Shown here in pieces: positions 9,458 through 20,673 of a stretch of 64,000 nt of DNA. The stretch spans positions 2,356,001 to 2,420,000 of the forward strand of contig NZ_CP065037.1 of assembly GCF_019924635.1 (NCBI RefSeq). Direction: 5' to 3'. This DNA comes from Leifsonia sp. ZF2019. Lineage in GTDB: Bacteria; Actinomycetota; Actinomycetes; Actinomycetales; Microbacteriaceae. Position 1 is the stretch's first letter. Every line of letters begins with the position of its first letter. Made by a program: the position numbers and the translations under genes. The notes under the pieces are model-generated. The model worked only from the letters and a program-made list of their open reading frames with translations, was not told the origin of the DNA and made no database searches.

Positions 9458-12400
9458 CAGTGACCTCCAAAATCCGGTTCCACACGATGTCGCCGTCGGG
9501 GTCCAGACCCTCGTCGACGGCTTCTTGACGCATCTGCAGCACGGCCGCGTAATCCCGCGGCAGCAACTTCACGAACTTCCCGACGGTCGCGTCGAAGTCC
9601 TCGAGCAGACGGTCGGCCAGCGCCGAGCCCGTCTCCGCACGGTGTTTCTCGAGCAGGTCGCGCACGATCTCGACGTCCGCGCTGCCGAGCGGCAGCAGTT
9701 CCAGCTCGCCGCTCGCGAGGGAGTCGCGGTTCACCCGGTCCTCCTTGAGCTCGTACACGTACGCGGTGCCGCCCGACATACCGGCGCCCAGGTTGCGCCC
9801 GGTGCCGCCCAGGATCACGGCGAGGCCACCGGTCATGTACTCGAGCGCGTGGTCGCCCACACCCTCGACGACCGCGGTCGCTCCCGAGTTGCGCACCAGG
9901 AACCGCTCGCCCACGATGCCGCGGATGAACATGCTCCCCTGAGTCGCGCCGTAGCCGATGACGTTGCCGGCGATCACGTTGCGTTCGGCCGGGAACACGG
10001 CGTCCTTCGAGGGGCGCACGACGATCTGGCCGCCCGAGAGCCCCTTGCCGACGTAGTCGTTCGAGTCGCCCTCCAGGCGCAGCGTGATGCCCGCCGGGAG
10101 GAACGCGCCGAGCGACTGGCCGGCCGAACCGGTCAGTGTGATGTCGATCGACCCGCTGGGCAGGCCGTTCTCACCGCGTGCCTTGGTCACCTCGTGCCCG
10201 AGCATCGTGCCGACGGCACGCTCCGTGTTCCGGATCGGAAGCGTCAGCGAGAGCGTGCCGCCGTTCGCGAGCACGTCGCGGGAGGCGTCGATCAGCTGGT
10301 TGTCGAAGTGCTCGTCCAGCTCGTGGTCCTGCGCGCGGCCGTTCTTGCGCGGCGCATCGGCCGGGAACGCCGGGCCGTGCAGGATCGGCGACAGGTCCAT
10401 GCCCGACGCCTTCCAGTGGTTCACGGCGCGGTCCACATCGAGCAGCTCCGCGTGGCCGATCGCCTCGTCCAGCGTGCGGAAACCGAGCTCCGCGAGGTAC
10501 TCGCGCACCTCCTGGGCGATGAACTCGAAGAAGTTCACCACGAACTCGGGCTTGCCCGAGAAGCGCGAACGCAGCTCCGGGTTCTGGGTCGCGACGCCGA
10601 CGGGGCACGTGTCCAGGTGGCACACGCGCATCATGATGCAGCCAGAGACCACCAGCGGCGCCGTCGCGAAACCGAACTCCTCGGCGCCGAGCAGGGCGCC
10701 GACGATCACGTCGCGGCCGGTCTTCAGCTGGCCGTCGACCTGCACGACGACGCGCTCCCGCATGCCGTTGAGCATGAGGGTCTGCTGCGTCTCGGCGAGG
10801 CCGAGCTCCCACGGCGTGCCCGCGTGCTTGAGCGAGTTGACCGGGGAGGCTCCCGTGCCGCCGTCGTGGCCCGAGACCAGGATGACGTCGGCCAGTGCCT
10901 TCGCCGTCCCCGCGGCGACCGCGCCGATGCCCGACTCCGAGACGAGCTTGACGTGGATACGCGCACCCGGGTTCGCCCGCTTGAGGTCGAAGATCAGCTG
11001 CTTGAGGTCCTCGATGGAGTAGATGTCGTGGTGCGGCGGCGGGGAGATCAGGCCGACTCCGGCCGTCGCGTGCCGTGTGCGGGCCACCCAGGGGTACACC
11101 TTGGTCGGCGGCAGCTGACCGCCCTCGCCCGGCTTCGCGCCCTGAGCGAGCTTGATCTGGATGTCGTCGGCGTGCGTGAGGTACATGCTCGTGACGCCGA
11201 AGCGGCCCGAGGCGACCTGCTTGATCGCGCTGCGGCGCTCCGGGTCGAGCAGGCGCTCGAGGTCCTCGCCGCCCTCACCGGTGTTCGACTTGGCCCCGAG
11301 CCGGTTCATGGCGATCGCCAGGGTCTCGTGCGCCTCCTTCGAGATGGAGCCGTAGCTCATCGCGCCGGTGGAGAACCGCTTGACGATCGACTCGATCGGC
11401 TCGACCTCGTCCAGCGGCACCGGCGTGCGCTCTCCCGATTTCAGGGCGAACATCCCGCGCAGGGTCATGAGCGACTCGGCCTGGTCGTCGACGAGCTTCG
11501 TGTACTCGCGGAAGATGTCGTACCGGCGCGTGCGCGTCGAGTGCTGGAGCCGGAAGACCGTCTCCGGGTTGAAGAGGTGCGGCGCGCCGTCACGGCGCCA
11601 CTGGTACTCGCCGCCGGTCGCCAGCCGCTCGTGCGCGACGATCGCGCTCTCGGCCGGGTAGGCGCTCTCGTGACGCGACAGGTTCTCGGCCGCGATGACC
11701 TCGATGCCGACGCCGCCGAGCTTGCTCGTGGTGCCGGTGAAGTAGCGGTCGACGAACTCCTGACTGAGGCCGACGGCCTCGAACGCCTGCGCCGCCGCGT
11801 ACGACGACACGGTGGAGATGCCCATCTTGGACATGATCTTGAGGACGCCCTTGCCGAGCGCCTTGATGACGTTCTTCACGGCCTTCTCCGGCGAGACGCC
11901 CGGGATCAGACCAGAACGGACCAGCTCCTCGCAGGTCTCCATCGCCAGATACGGGTTGATCGCCGAGGCGCCGTAGCCGATCAGGAGCGCGACGTGGTGC
12001 ACCTCGCGCACGTCGCCCGCCTCCACGATGAGCCCGACCTTCATGCGGTTCTCGGCGCGGATCAGGTGGTGGTGGACGGCCGCGAGCATGAGCAGCGACG
12101 GGATGGGGGCGAGATCCTTGTTGGAGTCGCGGTCGCTCAGCACGATGAACTGGGCACCGGCCTCGATGGCCTCGTCGACCTCGTCGCACATCTCGGCGAG
12201 ACGGCGCTCCATGGCGTCCGTGCCCGCGTCGAAGCGGTAGAGGCCGCGGATCGTCGTGGCCAGGCGGCTGCCCGGGCGCGGGTCCATGTGCTGGATCTTC
12301 GCGAGCTCGTCGTTGTCGATCACCGGGAAGTCGAGGACGACCTGGCGTGCGTGCTCCGGTCCGGCGGAGAGCAGGTTGCGCTCCGGGCCCAGGCCGAGCT

Positions 12401-14027
12401 TCAGCGAGGTGACGACCTCTTCGCGGATCGAGTCCAGCGGCGGGTTGGTCACCTGGGCGAACTGCTGCGTGAAGTAGTCGAAGAGCAGCCGCGGACGGTC
12501 GGAGAGCACTGCCACGGGCGTGTCGGAGCCCATGGCGCCGAGCGGCTCCGCGCCGGTGGTCGCCATCGGCTTGAGGAGGATGCGCACCTCCTCCTCCGTG
12601 TACCCGAACGTGCGCTGACGGCGGGTGATGGAGGCCGGAGTGTGCACGATGTGCTCGCGCTCCGGGAGGTCCTTGAGGTTGATGCGGCCCTCGTCGAGCC
12701 ACTCGCCGTACGGCGCGCCGTTGGCGAGCTCGGATTTGATCTCGTCGTCCTCGATCAGCCGGCCGGCGACGGTGTCCACGAGGAACATGCGACCCGGGCG
12801 CAGTCGGCCCTTGCGCACGACCCTGCTCGGCTCGATGTCGAGCACGCCGATCTCGGAGGCCAGCACGACGAGGCCGTCGTTGGTGACGACGTAGCGGCCC
12901 GGGCGCAGTCCGTTGCGGTCCAGCGTCGCGCCGACGAGCGAGCCGTCGGTGAAGACGATCGCGGCCGGGCCGTCCCACGGCTCCATGAGCATCGAGTGGT
13001 ACTCGTAGAAGTCGCGCCGGACCGGGTCGATCTCGGTCTGGTTCTCCCACGCCTCCGGCACCATCATCATCACCGCGTGCGGCAGCGAACGACCGGTGAG
13101 CGAGATGAGCTCCACGACCTCGTCGAACGACGCGGAGTCGCTCGCACCCGGCGTCACGATCGGGAAGACGGGCGAGAGATCGCCCAGCAGCTCGCTCTCG
13201 AGCTGCGACTGCCGGGCGCGCATCCAGTTGCGGTTGCCCTGCACCGTGTTGATCTCGCCGTTGTGCGCGATCATCCGGAACGGCTGCGCGAGAGGCCACG
13301 ACGGGAACGTGTTCGTCGAGTAGCGCGAGTGCACGAGCGCGAGCTTCGAGGCGAAGCGCTGGTCGGACAGATCGGGATAGAACGGCTCGAGCTGGAGCGT
13401 CGTGACCATGCCCTTGTAGACGATGGTGCGGCTCGACAGCGACGAGAAGTACAGGTCGAGCTCGCGCTCGGCGCGCTTGCGGAGGAAGAACGTCTGCCGG
13501 TCGAGCGCGATGCCCGCGACGAGGTCGCCCTTCTCGTCCGTGCGTGTGCTGGCGACGTAGAGCTGCTCGATGACCGGCATCGCGTCGCGCGCCAGCGTGC
13601 CGAGCTCGCCGGGGCGGACGGGAACCTCGCGCCAGCCGAGGACGGTGAGGTCCTGCTCGACGGCGATGGCCTCGACGGCGGACTTGATCGCCGCGCGCTC
13701 CTCCGCCCCCGTGGGCAGGAACGCGTTGCCGACCGCGTACCGTCCGGCCGCCGGGAGCTCGAGGCCCGAGACGGCGCGCAGGAAGGCGTCGGGCACCTGC
13801 GTGACGATGCCCGCCCCGTCGCCGGTTCCGGCGTCGGAGCCGACAGCGCCGCGGTGCTCGAGGTTGCGCAGCGCCTGCAGCGCGGCGTCGATGATGTCGT
13901 GCCCGGCGGTGCCGCGCAGGGTCGCGACCATCGCGAGACCGCAGGCGTCCTTCTCCTCGGCGGGGTCGTAGAGACCCTGCTTCGCAGGAAGGGTGCTGAA
14001 CCGGGTGTGGGGAGGCGTGAACGCCAT
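9450..14027 (-). CDS. gltB: Glutamate synthase large subunit
   Basis: Alpha subunit of glutamate synthase, 1525 aa: hydrolyses glutamine, channels ammonia and makes glutamate from 2-oxoglutarate. The mature N-terminal nucleophile is Cys29 in [12 protein letters not shown] after a 28-residue propeptide. The central domain, the FMN-binding domain ([30 protein letters not shown]), the 3Fe-4S cysteines in [15 protein letters not shown] and the C-terminal beta-helix domain ([17 protein letters not shown]) appear in order. The frame is open 19 codons further upstream; ATG at 14027 is chosen because it gives the usual short propeptide. It is first in the gltBD operon. The large frame on the opposite strand is a high-GC shadow. 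Confidence 0.97.
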   Translation of the reverse strand: MAFTPPHTRFSTLPAKQGLYDPAEEKDACGLAMVATLRGTAGHDIIDAALQALRNLEHRGAVGSDAGTGDGAGIVTQVPDAFLRAVSGLELPAAGRYAVGNAFLPTGAEERAAIKSAVEAIAVEQDLTVLGWREVPVRPGELGTLARDAMPVIEQLYVASTRTDEKGDLVAGIALDRQTFFLRKRAERELDLYFSSLSSRTIVYKGMVTTLQLEPFYPDLSDQRFASKLALVHSRYSTNTFPSWPLAQPFRMIAHNGEINTVQGNRNWMRARQSQLESELLGDLSPVFPIVTPGASDSASFDEVVELISLTGRSLPHAVMMMVPEAWENQTEIDPVRRDFYEYHSMLMEPWDGPAAIVFTDGSLVGATLDRNGLRPGRYVVTNDGLVVLASEIGVLDIEPSRVVRKGRLRPGRMFLVDTVAGRLIEDDEIKSELANGAPYGEWLDEGRINLKDLPEREHIVHTPASITRRQRTFGYTEEEVRILLKPMATTGAEPLGAMGSDTPVAVLSDRPRLLFDYFTQQFAQVTNPPLDSIREEVVTSLKLGLGPERNLLSAGPEHARQVVLDFPVIDNDELAKIQHMDPRPGSRLATTIRGLYRFDAGTDAMERRLAEMCDEVDEAIEAGAQFIVLSDRDSNKDLAPIPSLLMLAAVHHHLIRAENRMKVGLIVEAGDVREVHHVALLIGYGASAINPYLAMETCEELVRSGLIPGVSPEKAVKNVIKALGKGVLKIMSKMGISTVSSYAAAQAFEAVGLSQEFVDRYFTGTTSKLGGVGIEVIAAENLSRHESAYPAESAIVAHERLATGGEYQWRRDGAPHLFNPETVFRLQHSTRTRRYDIFREYTKLVDDQAESLMTLRGMFALKSGERTPVPLDEVEPIESIVKRFSTGAMSYGSISKEAHETLAIAMNRLGAKSNTGEGGEDLERLLDPERRSAIKQVASGRFGVTSMYLTHADDIQIKLAQGAKPGEGGQLPPTKVYPWVARTRHATAGVGLISPPPHHDIYSIEDLKQLIFDLKRANPGARIHVKLVSESGIGAVAAGTAKALADVILVSGHDGGTGASPVNSLKHAGTPWELGLAETQQTLMLNGMRERVVVQVDGQLKTGRDVIVGALLGAEEFGFATAPLVVSGCIMMRVCHLDTCPVGVATQNPELRSRFSGKPEFVVNFFEFIAQEVREYLAELGFRTLDEAIGHAELLDVDRAVNHWKASGMDLSPILHGPAFPADAPRKNGRAQDHELDEHFDNQLIDASRDVLANGGTLSLTLPIRNTERAVGTMLGHEVTKARGENGLPSGSIDITLTGSAGQSLGAFLPAGITLRLEGDSNDYVGKGLSGGQIVVRPSKDAVFPAERNVIAGNVIGYGATQGSMFIRGIVGERFLVRNSGATAVVEGVGDHALEYMTGGLAVILGGTGRNLGAGMSGGTAYVYELKEDRVNRDSLASGELELLPLGSADVEIVRDLLEKHRAETGSALADRLLEDFDATVGKFVKLLPRDYAAVLQMRQEAVDEGLDPDGDIVWNRILEVTGG

Positions 14028-14062
14028 CTTTCGACCGTCCTCACAGTGTCGTGGATGTGGGG

Positions 14063-14068
14063 ATGCTA
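14063..14068 (-). promoter_or_regulatory. Possible -10 element for gltBD
   Basis: TAGCAT on the minus strand stands about 36 nt before the gltB ATG, in the 183-bp gap between lgt and gltB. No convincing -35 box is seen. The gap shows no other gene or clear binding site. Confidence 0.35.
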
Positions 14069-14210
14069 TGTGCGGGGACGCCATCGGCCCTGAGGAGGTG
14101 GTGGATCCGCCGCGCTCACCCGGCTGTGTGCGGCCGGTGGCTCGGTGCGGTCGGTGATGCTTTCGGGATTGCCTCGACAGACGTTACGGGTGGTGCGAGC
14201 CGGCGGCGTT

Positions 14211-15218
14211 TCAGCCGTTCGTGGGGCTTGTGGCCTTGGCTCCTGAGGATCCGGCGGGCACCCCGTCGTCCTCGTCGGGGACCTCGTCATCCGAGTCCGT
14301 GTCGTCCGAGTCTACCTCAGCATCCGGGCGGACCCATTCACGACCCGGCCGGTACACGCCCGGCTCGAGGCCGGGGTGGCGACGGGTCTGGACGATGAGG
14401 ATCACGATTCCGAGCACGACGGCGAGGAAAGCGGCCCACACGTTGGAGGGGATGCCGAGGATGTTGAACTCGCTCGGGTCGATGCGGATCGACTCCAGGT
14501 ACGACCGTCCGAGGCCGTACCAGATCAGGTACAGGGCGAACGTCTTGCCCCAGCGCAGCTGGAACTTCCGCTCCAGGAGGAGGATGACGACGATGCCGAT
14601 GACGTTCCAGATAATCTCGTAGAGGAACAGCGGCTGGAACAGGGTGCCGTCCGGCAGCCCGACCGGGATCGCCTTGTTGCCCGCGTCGATCTGCAGACCC
14701 CACGGGAGGTTGGTCGGCAGCCCGAAGAGCTCCTGGTTGACATAGTTGCCGAGGCGGCCGATGGACTGCGCGAGCAGCAGCGCGGGAGCGAGCGCGTCGG
14801 CGAACGACCAGAAGCGCACGCCCGAGATCTTCGAGGCGATCGCGACGCCGACGGCGCCGCCGATGAGCGAGCCGAAGATGGCGTTGCCGCCTTCCCAGAT
14901 GGCCCAGATGCTGCCCGGCTCGAACGGGTTCCAGGGGTTCGATCCCGGGCCGAAGTAGTCGCCCGGGTGCGTGAACACGTGATAGAGCCGTGCCCCGATG
15001 ATGCCCAGCACGACAGCCCACAGGGTGAAGTCCAGCACCACGCCCGGCTCTCCGCCACGCTTGCTCAGCCGGCGCGAGGTCCAGAGCACCGCGACGACGA
15101 TCCCGATCAGGATCATGATCGCGTACGTCTGGATGCGCCAGTGCCATCCGAACAGGTCGATCGGGATGTTCTGCCACTCGGGCCCCGGGCTCGGGATGCT
15201 GGCGTACCAGCTGCTCAT
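14211..15218 (-). CDS. lgt: Prolipoprotein diacylglyceryl transferase
   Basis: Inner-membrane enzyme that moves a diacylglyceryl group from phosphatidylglycerol to the lipobox cysteine of prelipoproteins. About 335 aa with seven helices. Signature blocks are WRIQTYAIMILIGI, the HPGDYF region with WEGGNAIFGSLIGGA, and the invariant-Arg region GRLGNYVNQELFGLP. The last 50 or so residues are an acidic Asp/Glu/Ser tail (VDSDDTDSDDEVPDEDD), a common actinobacterial addition. The start is uncertain: ATG at 15218 gives MSSWYASIPSPGP, the usual N-terminus, but a GTG at 15242 is in frame. It sits between trpA and gltB; the DsbA-like lipoprotein in this window is a likely client. Confidence 0.95.
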   Translation of the reverse strand: MSSWYASIPSPGPEWQNIPIDLFGWHWRIQTYAIMILIGIVVAVLWTSRRLSKRGGEPGVVLDFTLWAVVLGIIGARLYHVFTHPGDYFGPGSNPWNPFEPGSIWAIWEGGNAIFGSLIGGAVGVAIASKISGVRFWSFADALAPALLLAQSIGRLGNYVNQELFGLPTNLPWGLQIDAGNKAIPVGLPDGTLFQPLFLYEIIWNVIGIVVILLLERKFQLRWGKTFALYLIWYGLGRSYLESIRIDPSEFNILGIPSNVWAAFLAVVLGIVILIVQTRRHPGLEPGVYRPGREWVRPDAEVDSDDTDSDDEVPDEDDGVPAGSSGAKATSPTNG

Positions 15219-15287
15219 CGTCGCAAACACCCGAAGACTCACCTTTCGTTCCGGTCAGACCGTCGCGGTTCGCCGCGCGGCCTCCAT

Positions 15288-15293
15288 AGTCTA
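15288..15293 (-). promoter_or_regulatory. Possible -10 element for lgt
   Basis: TAGACT on the minus strand lies about 70 nt before the lgt ATG, just after the trpA stop and its hairpin. It suggests lgt has its own promoter; no good -35 box is seen. Confidence 0.35.
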
Positions 15294-15299
15294 AGACGA

Positions 15300-15315
15300 C
15301 GGCGCTACCGCGCCG
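15300..15315 (-). terminator. Hairpin spanning the trpA stop codon
   Basis: CGGCGC and GCGCCG form a perfect 6-bp stem, and the trpA TAG stop lies in and beside the 4-nt loop. It is a candidate end point for the his-trp transcript. Short and without a T-run, so termination is only suggested. Confidence 0.4.
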
Positions 15316-16087
15316 TGCCACCCGCCAGCTCGGCAGCCGTGCGGGCGACCGCGTCGACCCCGCCGTCTGCAAGGGCTTTCACGAGAGCGGAGCCGACGAT
15401 CGCGCCGTCGGCGTATTCGAGCACCTCACGCACCTGGGCTCCCGTGGAGATCCCGACCCCGACGCACGCGCTCGTCGAGCCGGCCTCGCGGAGGCGGCCG
15501 ACGAGGGTGCGCGCGGCGGCATCCACATCGGCGCGCGCGCCGGTGATGCCCATGGTCGAGACCGCGTACACGAACCCGCGGCTCGCCTCGACCGTGCGGC
15601 GCAGCCGCTCGTCGGTGGAGGTCGGCGCGGCCAGGAACACCCGGTCCAGGCCCGCGCGGTCCGACGCAGCGAGCCACTCGGCGCCCTCGTCGGGGATCAG
15701 GTCGGGCGTGATGAGCCCGGCTCCCCCGGCCGCGGCCAGCTCGTCGGCGAAGCGGTCCACGCCGTACTGCAGCACCGGGTTCCAGTAGGTCATGACGAGC
15801 ACGGGGACGTCGGCGCGCGCCGTGATCTCGCGCACCGCCGTGATCCCGTCGCGCAGCCGGAAGCCGTTCGCGAGGGCCTGCTGAGTCGCGGCCTGGATGA
15901 CCGTGCCGTCCATGACCGGGTCGGAGTACGGCAGCCCGAGCTCGATGATGTCCACGCCGTTCTCGGCGAGGGCGACGGCGGCGTCGATGCTGGTCTGCAG
16001 GTCGGGGAACCCGGCAGGCAGGTAGCCGATCAGCGCGCCGCCGGCCTCCCGGTTGCGCTGGGCGATGGTGTCGGCGACGCGGCTCAC
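15305..16087 (-). CDS. trpA: Tryptophan synthase alpha chain
   Basis: Cleaves indole-3-glycerol phosphate to indole and glyceraldehyde-3-phosphate; the indole passes by tunnel to the beta chain. 260 aa TIM barrel, full length. Blocks seen are [12 protein letters not shown], the catalytic-Glu region [16 protein letters not shown] (about residues 46-61), the catalytic-Asp region and phosphate-binding [10 protein letters not shown] and GAIVGSALV near the C-terminus. Its ATG overlaps the trpB stop by 4 bp. It is last of the his-trp cluster. Confidence 0.97.
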   Translation of the reverse strand: MSRVADTIAQRNREAGGALIGYLPAGFPDLQTSIDAAVALAENGVDIIELGLPYSDPVMDGTVIQAATQQALANGFRLRDGITAVREITARADVPVLVMTYWNPVLQYGVDRFADELAAAGGAGLITPDLIPDEGAEWLAASDRAGLDRVFLAAPTSTDERLRRTVEASRGFVYAVSTMGITGARADVDAAARTLVGRLREAGSTSACVGVGISTGAQVREVLEYADGAIVGSALVKALADGGVDAVARTAAELAGGTAR

Positions 16088-17295
16088 GACTGAACGGCTC
16101 CTTCGTCGATCAGGCCGAAGTAGCGTCCGGCGGTCTCCATGTCCTTGTCGCCACGACCGCTGAGGTTGACCAGCACGATGCCGTCCGGCCCCAGCTCACG
16201 GCCGAGCGCCAACGCGCCGGCGAGCGCGTGGGACGACTCGATGGCCGGGATGATGCCCTCGGTCAGACTCAGCAGGCGCAGCGCGTCCATGGCCTCGGCG
16301 TCCGACACCGGGCGGTACTCCGCGCGGCCGATGGAGGCGAGCCAGGAGTGCTCCGGTCCGACCCCCGGGTAGTCCAGCCCGGCGGAGATCGAGTGGGACT
16401 CGATGGTCTGGCCGTCCTCGTCCTGCAGCAGCATGCTGCGCGCGCCGTGCAGCACACCGGGACGGCCCTTGGTGATGGTGGCGGCGTGGCGCGGCGTCTC
16501 CGCGCCCTCTCCCCCGGCCTCGAAGCCGACGAGGCGGACATCCTCGTCGTCGAGGAAGGCGTGGAAGATGCCGATGGCGTTGGACCCGCCGCCGACGCAG
16601 GCGGCCACCGCGTCGGGAAGCCTGCCGGTCAGCGCGAGCACCTGCTCGCGGGCCTCCTCGCCGATGATCTTCTGCAGGTCGCGGACCATCGCCGGGAACG
16701 GGTGCGGGCCGGCGACCGTGCCGAAGATGTAGTTGGTGGTCTCGACGTTGGTGACCCAGTCGCGCATGGCGTCGTTGATCGCGTCCTTGAGGGTGCGCGA
16801 ACCGGTCTTCACCGCGATGACCTCGGCGCCCAGCAGGCGCATCCGGGCGACGTTGAGCGCCTGACGCTCCGTGTCGACCTCGCCCATGTAGATCGTGCAC
16901 TCGAGGCCGAAGAGGGCGGCCGCCGTCGCCGTCGCGACGCCGTGCTGGCCCGCGCCGGTCTCGGCGATCACGCGCTTCTTGCCGATGCGCTTGGTCAGGA
17001 TGGCCTGGCCGAGCACGTTGTTGATCTTGTGCGACCCCGTGTGGTTGAGGTCCTCGCGCTTGAGGATGATACGCGCGCCCCCCGCGTGCTCCGCGAAACG
17101 GGGCACCTCGGTGATGATCGACGGGCGCCCGGTGTAGCTGCGCTGCAGCTCGTCGAGTTCCGCGTGGAATGCGGGGTCGGCCTTGGCGGCCTCCCAGGCC
17201 GCGGAGAGCTCGTCCAGGGCGGCGACGAGCGACTCGGGCACGAAGCGGCCGCCGAAGTCGCCGAAGTAGGGACCGGTCTCGGAACGGAGGGACAT
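16084..17295 (-). CDS. trpB: Tryptophan synthase beta chain
   Basis: PLP enzyme that joins indole and serine to make tryptophan, 403 aa, as an alpha2-beta2 complex. The PLP-binding Lys is in [16 protein letters not shown] near residue 95; the phosphate cup is [13 protein letters not shown] near 240. The N-terminus ([14 protein letters not shown]) is canonical, supporting the ATG at 17295. That ATG shares one base with the trpC stop, and the trpB stop overlaps the trpA start by 4 bp, so trpCBA is tightly coupled. Confidence 0.98.
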   Translation of the reverse strand: MSLRSETGPYFGDFGGRFVPESLVAALDELSAAWEAAKADPAFHAELDELQRSYTGRPSIITEVPRFAEHAGGARIILKREDLNHTGSHKINNVLGQAILTKRIGKKRVIAETGAGQHGVATATAAALFGLECTIYMGEVDTERQALNVARMRLLGAEVIAVKTGSRTLKDAINDAMRDWVTNVETTNYIFGTVAGPHPFPAMVRDLQKIIGEEAREQVLALTGRLPDAVAACVGGGSNAIGIFHAFLDDEDVRLVGFEAGGEGAETPRHAATITKGRPGVLHGARSMLLQDEDGQTIESHSISAGLDYPGVGPEHSWLASIGRAEYRPVSDAEAMDALRLLSLTEGIIPAIESSHALAGALALGRELGPDGIVLVNLSGRGDKDMETAGRYFGLIDEGAVQS

Positions 17296-18065
17296 CAGAC
17301 TCCCAGGAATTCGCCGAGCGTGGCGACGGGATCGCTCGTCACGAGCGCTTCGCCGACGAGCACGACGTCCGCGCCCCCCGCCCGGTAATGCGCGACGTCG
17401 GCCGCCGAGAGGACGGCGGACTCCGCGACGCGGATGGTGCCGGACGGATACCGGTCGGCCAGGCGGCCGAACAGATCGCGGTCCAGCTCGAACGTGGAGA
17501 GGTTGCGGGCGTTGACGCCCACGAGCTTCGCGCCGGTGTCGAACGCCCGGCTCAGCTCGTCCTCGGTGTGAGCCTCGACCAGCGGGGTCATGCCCAGCTC
17601 GACGATCAGGTCGTGCAGCGAGACCAGGGTCTTCTGGTCGAGCGCGGCGACGATGAGGAGCACGAGGTCGGCGCCGGCGGCGCGCGCCTCCAGGATCTGG
17701 TACGGCTCGGCGACGAACTCCTTGCGGAGCACCGGGATCGACACGGCAGCGCGGACCGACTCGAGATCGGCGAGCGAGCCGCGGAAACGACGCTCCTCGG
17801 TCAGGACGCTGATCGCGCTGGCGCCGCCGGTCTCGTACGCGGACGCGAGAGCGGCCGGATCCGGGATGTCGGCGAGGGCGCCGCGCGAGGGGCTCGCCCG
17901 CTTGACCTCGGCGATGACCTTGATGCGGTCGGCCGGGGCGAGGGCGGCGAGGGCGTCCAGCGCGGGGGCGCGATCGAGGGCGGCCGCTTCGACGACGGCG
18001 AGCGGACGCTCGACGCGCCGCCGTTCAGCATCCTCGAGCGCGCCGGCGACGAGGTCGGCGAGCAC
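17295..18065 (-). CDS. trpC: Indole-3-glycerol phosphate synthase
   Basis: Closes the indole ring from 1-(2-carboxyphenylamino)-deoxyribulose phosphate; 256 aa TIM barrel. Signature blocks are [15 protein letters not shown] with the catalytic Lys (about residues 48-62), [39 protein letters not shown] and the catalytic-Glu region VAESAV. The start is GTG. It is monofunctional (no fused TrpF). No trpF, trpD or trpG lies nearby; many Actinobacteria use the dual-function HisA/PriA isomerase for the TrpF step, so trpF may be truly absent, which this window cannot show. A small membrane gene ends 3 bp upstream. Confidence 0.97.
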   Translation of the reverse strand: MLADLVAGALEDAERRRVERPLAVVEAAALDRAPALDALAALAPADRIKVIAEVKRASPSRGALADIPDPAALASAYETGGASAISVLTEERRFRGSLADLESVRAAVSIPVLRKEFVAEPYQILEARAAGADLVLLIVAALDQKTLVSLHDLIVELGMTPLVEAHTEDELSRAFDTGAKLVGVNARNLSTFELDRDLFGRLADRYPSGTIRVAESAVLSAADVAHYRAGGADVVLVGEALVTSDPVATLGEFLGV

Positions 18066-18068
18066 GCG

Positions 18069-18299
18069 TCAGTGGCCCTTCGGGGTGTACTTGGAGCCGC
18101 CGACGCCGTACCCGGCGCGCTTCATGATCCAGCCGACGATGAGTCCGACGACGGCGAGGCCGGCTGCGGCCCAGACGACGACGGGAGCCTCGAAGAAGAA
18201 GGCGACCGCGCCGATGGCGAAGGCGACCAGCATGATGATCACGGCCGTCCACGCCGCCGGCGAATGACCGTGGCCTGGCTCGACTGACTCGGTGCTCAT
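18069..18299 (-). CDS. HGxxPAAW-family small membrane protein
   Basis: 76-aa membrane protein with the motif HGHSPAAW near residues 10-17, which names an actinobacterial family of unknown function. Two hydrophobic helices follow (about residues 18-37 and 40-58), then a short polar tail rich in Gly and Lys. It lies inside the trp operon between the Trp-associated membrane protein and trpC, the usual place for this family. A link to tryptophan metabolism rests on position only. Confidence 0.85.
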   Translation of the reverse strand: MSTESVEPGHGHSPAAWTAVIIMLVAFAIGAVAFFFEAPVVVWAAAGLAVVGLIVGWIMKRAGYGVGGSKYTPKGH

Positions 18300-18368
18300 G
18301 GGACTCCTGCACGTCTGGTGCGCGCCGATGGGCGCGCACGGGGTTGGGAACGGATCAAGTCTAGTGGC

Positions 18369-19118
18369 TCAGCGCGTGGGATCGTCGCCGCGGCTCAGCT
18401 CGTCCCAGCTGTCGATCGCGGTGTCCCGGTCGAGGGCGGCGGGCCCGGACGAGGCTTCACCTTCCGCCACGGCGCGTGCTTCGTCGTCGTCCGTCTCCTC
18501 GGTCGCGGACAGTCCGAGAGCGGCGGCGGAGTCGACCCCGTCCTCCCCGGCGAAGCGTGTCTGGTACTTGCGCGACGGTCCCGGCCAGAGGCGGGAGAGC
18601 ACCACGACGGCCGCACTCGCCAGCACGATGAGCGCACCGCCGACGACGGCGAGCCACGGCCAGAACTGCACGTCGACCTGGTCGACCAGGCGGCGCACGG
18701 ACGCGGTGCCCGCGACCCCGGTCGCCGTCGTGATGGCCGAGGACGACGCACGCAGCGCGTCTCCCAGGGCGGTCCCCGCCGAGATGAGCACCGAGACGCC
18801 CAGCAGCACGCCGAGCAGCGCGAGGGCGATCCGGAAGACCGGGCCGGCGATCGCGAGCGCCGCGGTGAGGGCGAGACCCGCCAGCGCGAGGGCGGTGAGG
18901 GCCGGCGCCGCCGTCGACCCGGGAACGCTCAGGACACTGACGTGACGTGCGACGTCCGTGAGGTGCACGCCGAACCAGGTCTGCGTCGCGGCCAGCAGCG
19001 CGAGCCCGCTCCCGGCGACGAGCGCCAGCAGGGTGACGTACTTGGACCGGCGGCTCACGCGGCGCTCGACCTCCCGGTCGATGTCACCGCCGTCGCCCTC
19101 GGTCGGGTCCACGGTCAT
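18369..19118 (-). CDS. Trp biosynthesis-associated membrane protein
   Basis: 249-aa membrane protein of the TIGR02234/Trp_oprn_chp family, found almost only between trpE and trpC in Actinobacteria; function unknown. Four hydrophobic helices are visible: about residues 27-45, 70-90, 93-112 and 150-172. The extracellular loop after the first helix has the family TQTWFGVHL block. The C-terminal 70 residues are acidic and cytoplasmic. ATG at 19118 is chosen over a GTG 45 nt upstream that lies inside trpE; it starts 4 bp after the trpE stop. A regulatory or transport role in tryptophan synthesis is possible but unproven. Confidence 0.88.
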   Translation of the reverse strand: MTVDPTEGDGGDIDREVERRVSRRSKYVTLLALVAGSGLALLAATQTWFGVHLTDVARHVSVLSVPGSTAAPALTALALAGLALTAALAIAGPVFRIALALLGVLLGVSVLISAGTALGDALRASSSAITTATGVAGTASVRRLVDQVDVQFWPWLAVVGGALIVLASAAVVVLSRLWPGPSRKYQTRFAGEDGVDSAAALGLSATEETDDDEARAVAEGEASSGPAALDRDTAIDSWDELSRGDDPTR

Positions 19119-19122
19119 GGCG

Positions 19123-20673
19123 TCAGCGTCCGCTCTCGTCGCCGGTGACCCGGTGCAGCGCATTCGCCACCGCGACGGCGCGCAGCGGGGCGGCGGCCTT
19201 GTTCTGCGACTCCTGGAACTCGCTGCGCGGCACGGAGTCGGCCACGAGGCCGCCCCCGGCCTGCACCCGCGCCACGCCGTCCATGATGGTCGCGGTGCGG
19301 ATGGCGATGGCGAGATCCGCGTCGCCGGCGAAGTCGAAGTAGCCGATCACGCCGCCGTACACCCCGCGCTGAGCGGGCTCCAGCTCGTCGATGATCCGCA
19401 GCGCCATCGGCTTCGGCGCGCCCGAGAGCGTTCCGGCGGGGAAGGTGGCGCGGAACACGTCGATCGCCGACGACTCCGGCAGCAGGTCGCCCTCCACCGA
19501 CGAGACGATGTGCATGATGTGGCTGAAGCGCTCGACGCGCATGAACTCGGTCACCTCGACGGTGCCGGCGGCACAGACCTTGAGAAGGTCGTTACGGGCG
19601 AGGTCGACGAGCATGAGATGCTCGGCACGCTCCTTGTCGTCCGCCAACAGCGACGCCTCGAGGTCGAGGTCCTCCTCCGGCGTCGCCCCGCGGGGACGCG
19701 AGCCGGCGATGGGGTGGGTGAAGGCGCGCCCCTCCTGCACCTTGACGAGGGCCTCCGGGGACGAGCCGACGATCTGGTAGGCGCCGCCGTCCGGCCGCTC
19801 GAGCGACAGGAGGTACATGTACGGGCTCGGGTTGAGCGCGCGCAGCACTCGGTAGACATCGATCGCCGAGGCGGTGCACGCCAGCTCGAACCGCTGGGAG
19901 ATCACGACCTGGAAGATGTCACCGGCGACGATGCGCTCCTTGGCCGTCTCCACCGACGCGAGGAAGTCCTCCTCGTGGGTGCGCGACACGGGTTCGGCCG
20001 GGGTGTCGAGGTCGACCTCCGCCAGCCACGCCTCCGACGGCTGGGCCAGCTCGCGCTGCATCCGGTCGAGGCGCGCCTGGGCGTCCGCCCACAGGGCCTC
20101 GGCCGGCTCCTCACCGTCCGCCAGCGCGTTCGCGATGAGCTTGACCGTGCCCGACCGGTGGTCGACGACGACCAGGTCCGAGGCGAACGCGAGCGCCTGC
20201 CCGGGGATGTCGTAGTCGGCCGGAGGCTGCGCCGGCAGCCGTTCGATCTGGCGGATCGCCTCCCAGCCGATGAATCCGACGAGGCCGCCGGTTAGGGGCG
20301 GCAGCCCGGGGATGCGCGGCGTCTGCCAGCGCTGGTGCAGGGCGGCCAGCGCCTCGAGCGGGCGGAGCGCCGCCTGCGGGCCCAGGGCCCGCTCGGCCGA
20401 GAGACCGTAGTCCAGCCAGCGCACATCGTCGCCGTCCTGCGTGAGCACGCCGAACGAGGCTGCGCCGACGAACGAGAACCGGGACCAGATGCCGCCCTGC
20501 TCGGCGGACTCCAGGAGGAAGGTGCCCGGACGTCCGGCGGCCAGCTTGCGGTAGATGCCGACCGGGGTCTCGCCGTCCGCGAAGAGCTCGCGTACGACGG
20601 GGACCACGCGGTGGCTGCCGACGAGCGCGTCGAAGTCCGCGCGTCGGGTGGTGGCTGCGGTGGTCGCGATCAC
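19123..20673 (-). CDS. trpE: Anthranilate synthase component I
   Basis: Makes anthranilate from chorismate with ammonia supplied by TrpG; first committed step to tryptophan. 516 aa. The feedback-binding LLES element is present ([18 protein letters not shown], near residue 57), as are the chorismate-binding blocks [40 protein letters not shown] and [19 protein letters not shown]. The true start is GTG at 20673, which overlaps the hisI stop as GTGA; the frame is open further upstream through hisI and hisF but that part is a shadow. No leader peptide with Trp codons can fit before it because hisI overlaps. Confidence 0.97.
   Translation of the reverse strand: MIATTAATTRRADFDALVGSHRVVPVVRELFADGETPVGIYRKLAAGRPGTFLLESAEQGGIWSRFSFVGAASFGVLTQDGDDVRWLDYGLSAERALGPQAALRPLEALAALHQRWQTPRIPGLPPLTGGLVGFIGWEAIRQIERLPAQPPADYDIPGQALAFASDLVVVDHRSGTVKLIANALADGEEPAEALWADAQARLDRMQRELAQPSEAWLAEVDLDTPAEPVSRTHEEDFLASVETAKERIVAGDIFQVVISQRFELACTASAIDVYRVLRALNPSPYMYLLSLERPDGGAYQIVGSSPEALVKVQEGRAFTHPIAGSRPRGATPEEDLDLEASLLADDKERAEHLMLVDLARNDLLKVCAAGTVEVTEFMRVERFSHIMHIVSSVEGDLLPESSAIDVFRATFPAGTLSGAPKPMALRIIDELEPAQRGVYGGVIGYFDFAGDADLAIAIRTATIMDGVARVQAGGGLVADSVPRSEFQESQNKAAAPLRAVAVANALHRVTGDESGR

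Noticed and set aside
9381..14093. Open frame of about 1570 codons opposite gltB
   Set aside because: It is an Arg/Val/Asp-rich shadow created by high GC in third codon positions; it has no domain blocks, while the other strand encodes a textbook GltB.
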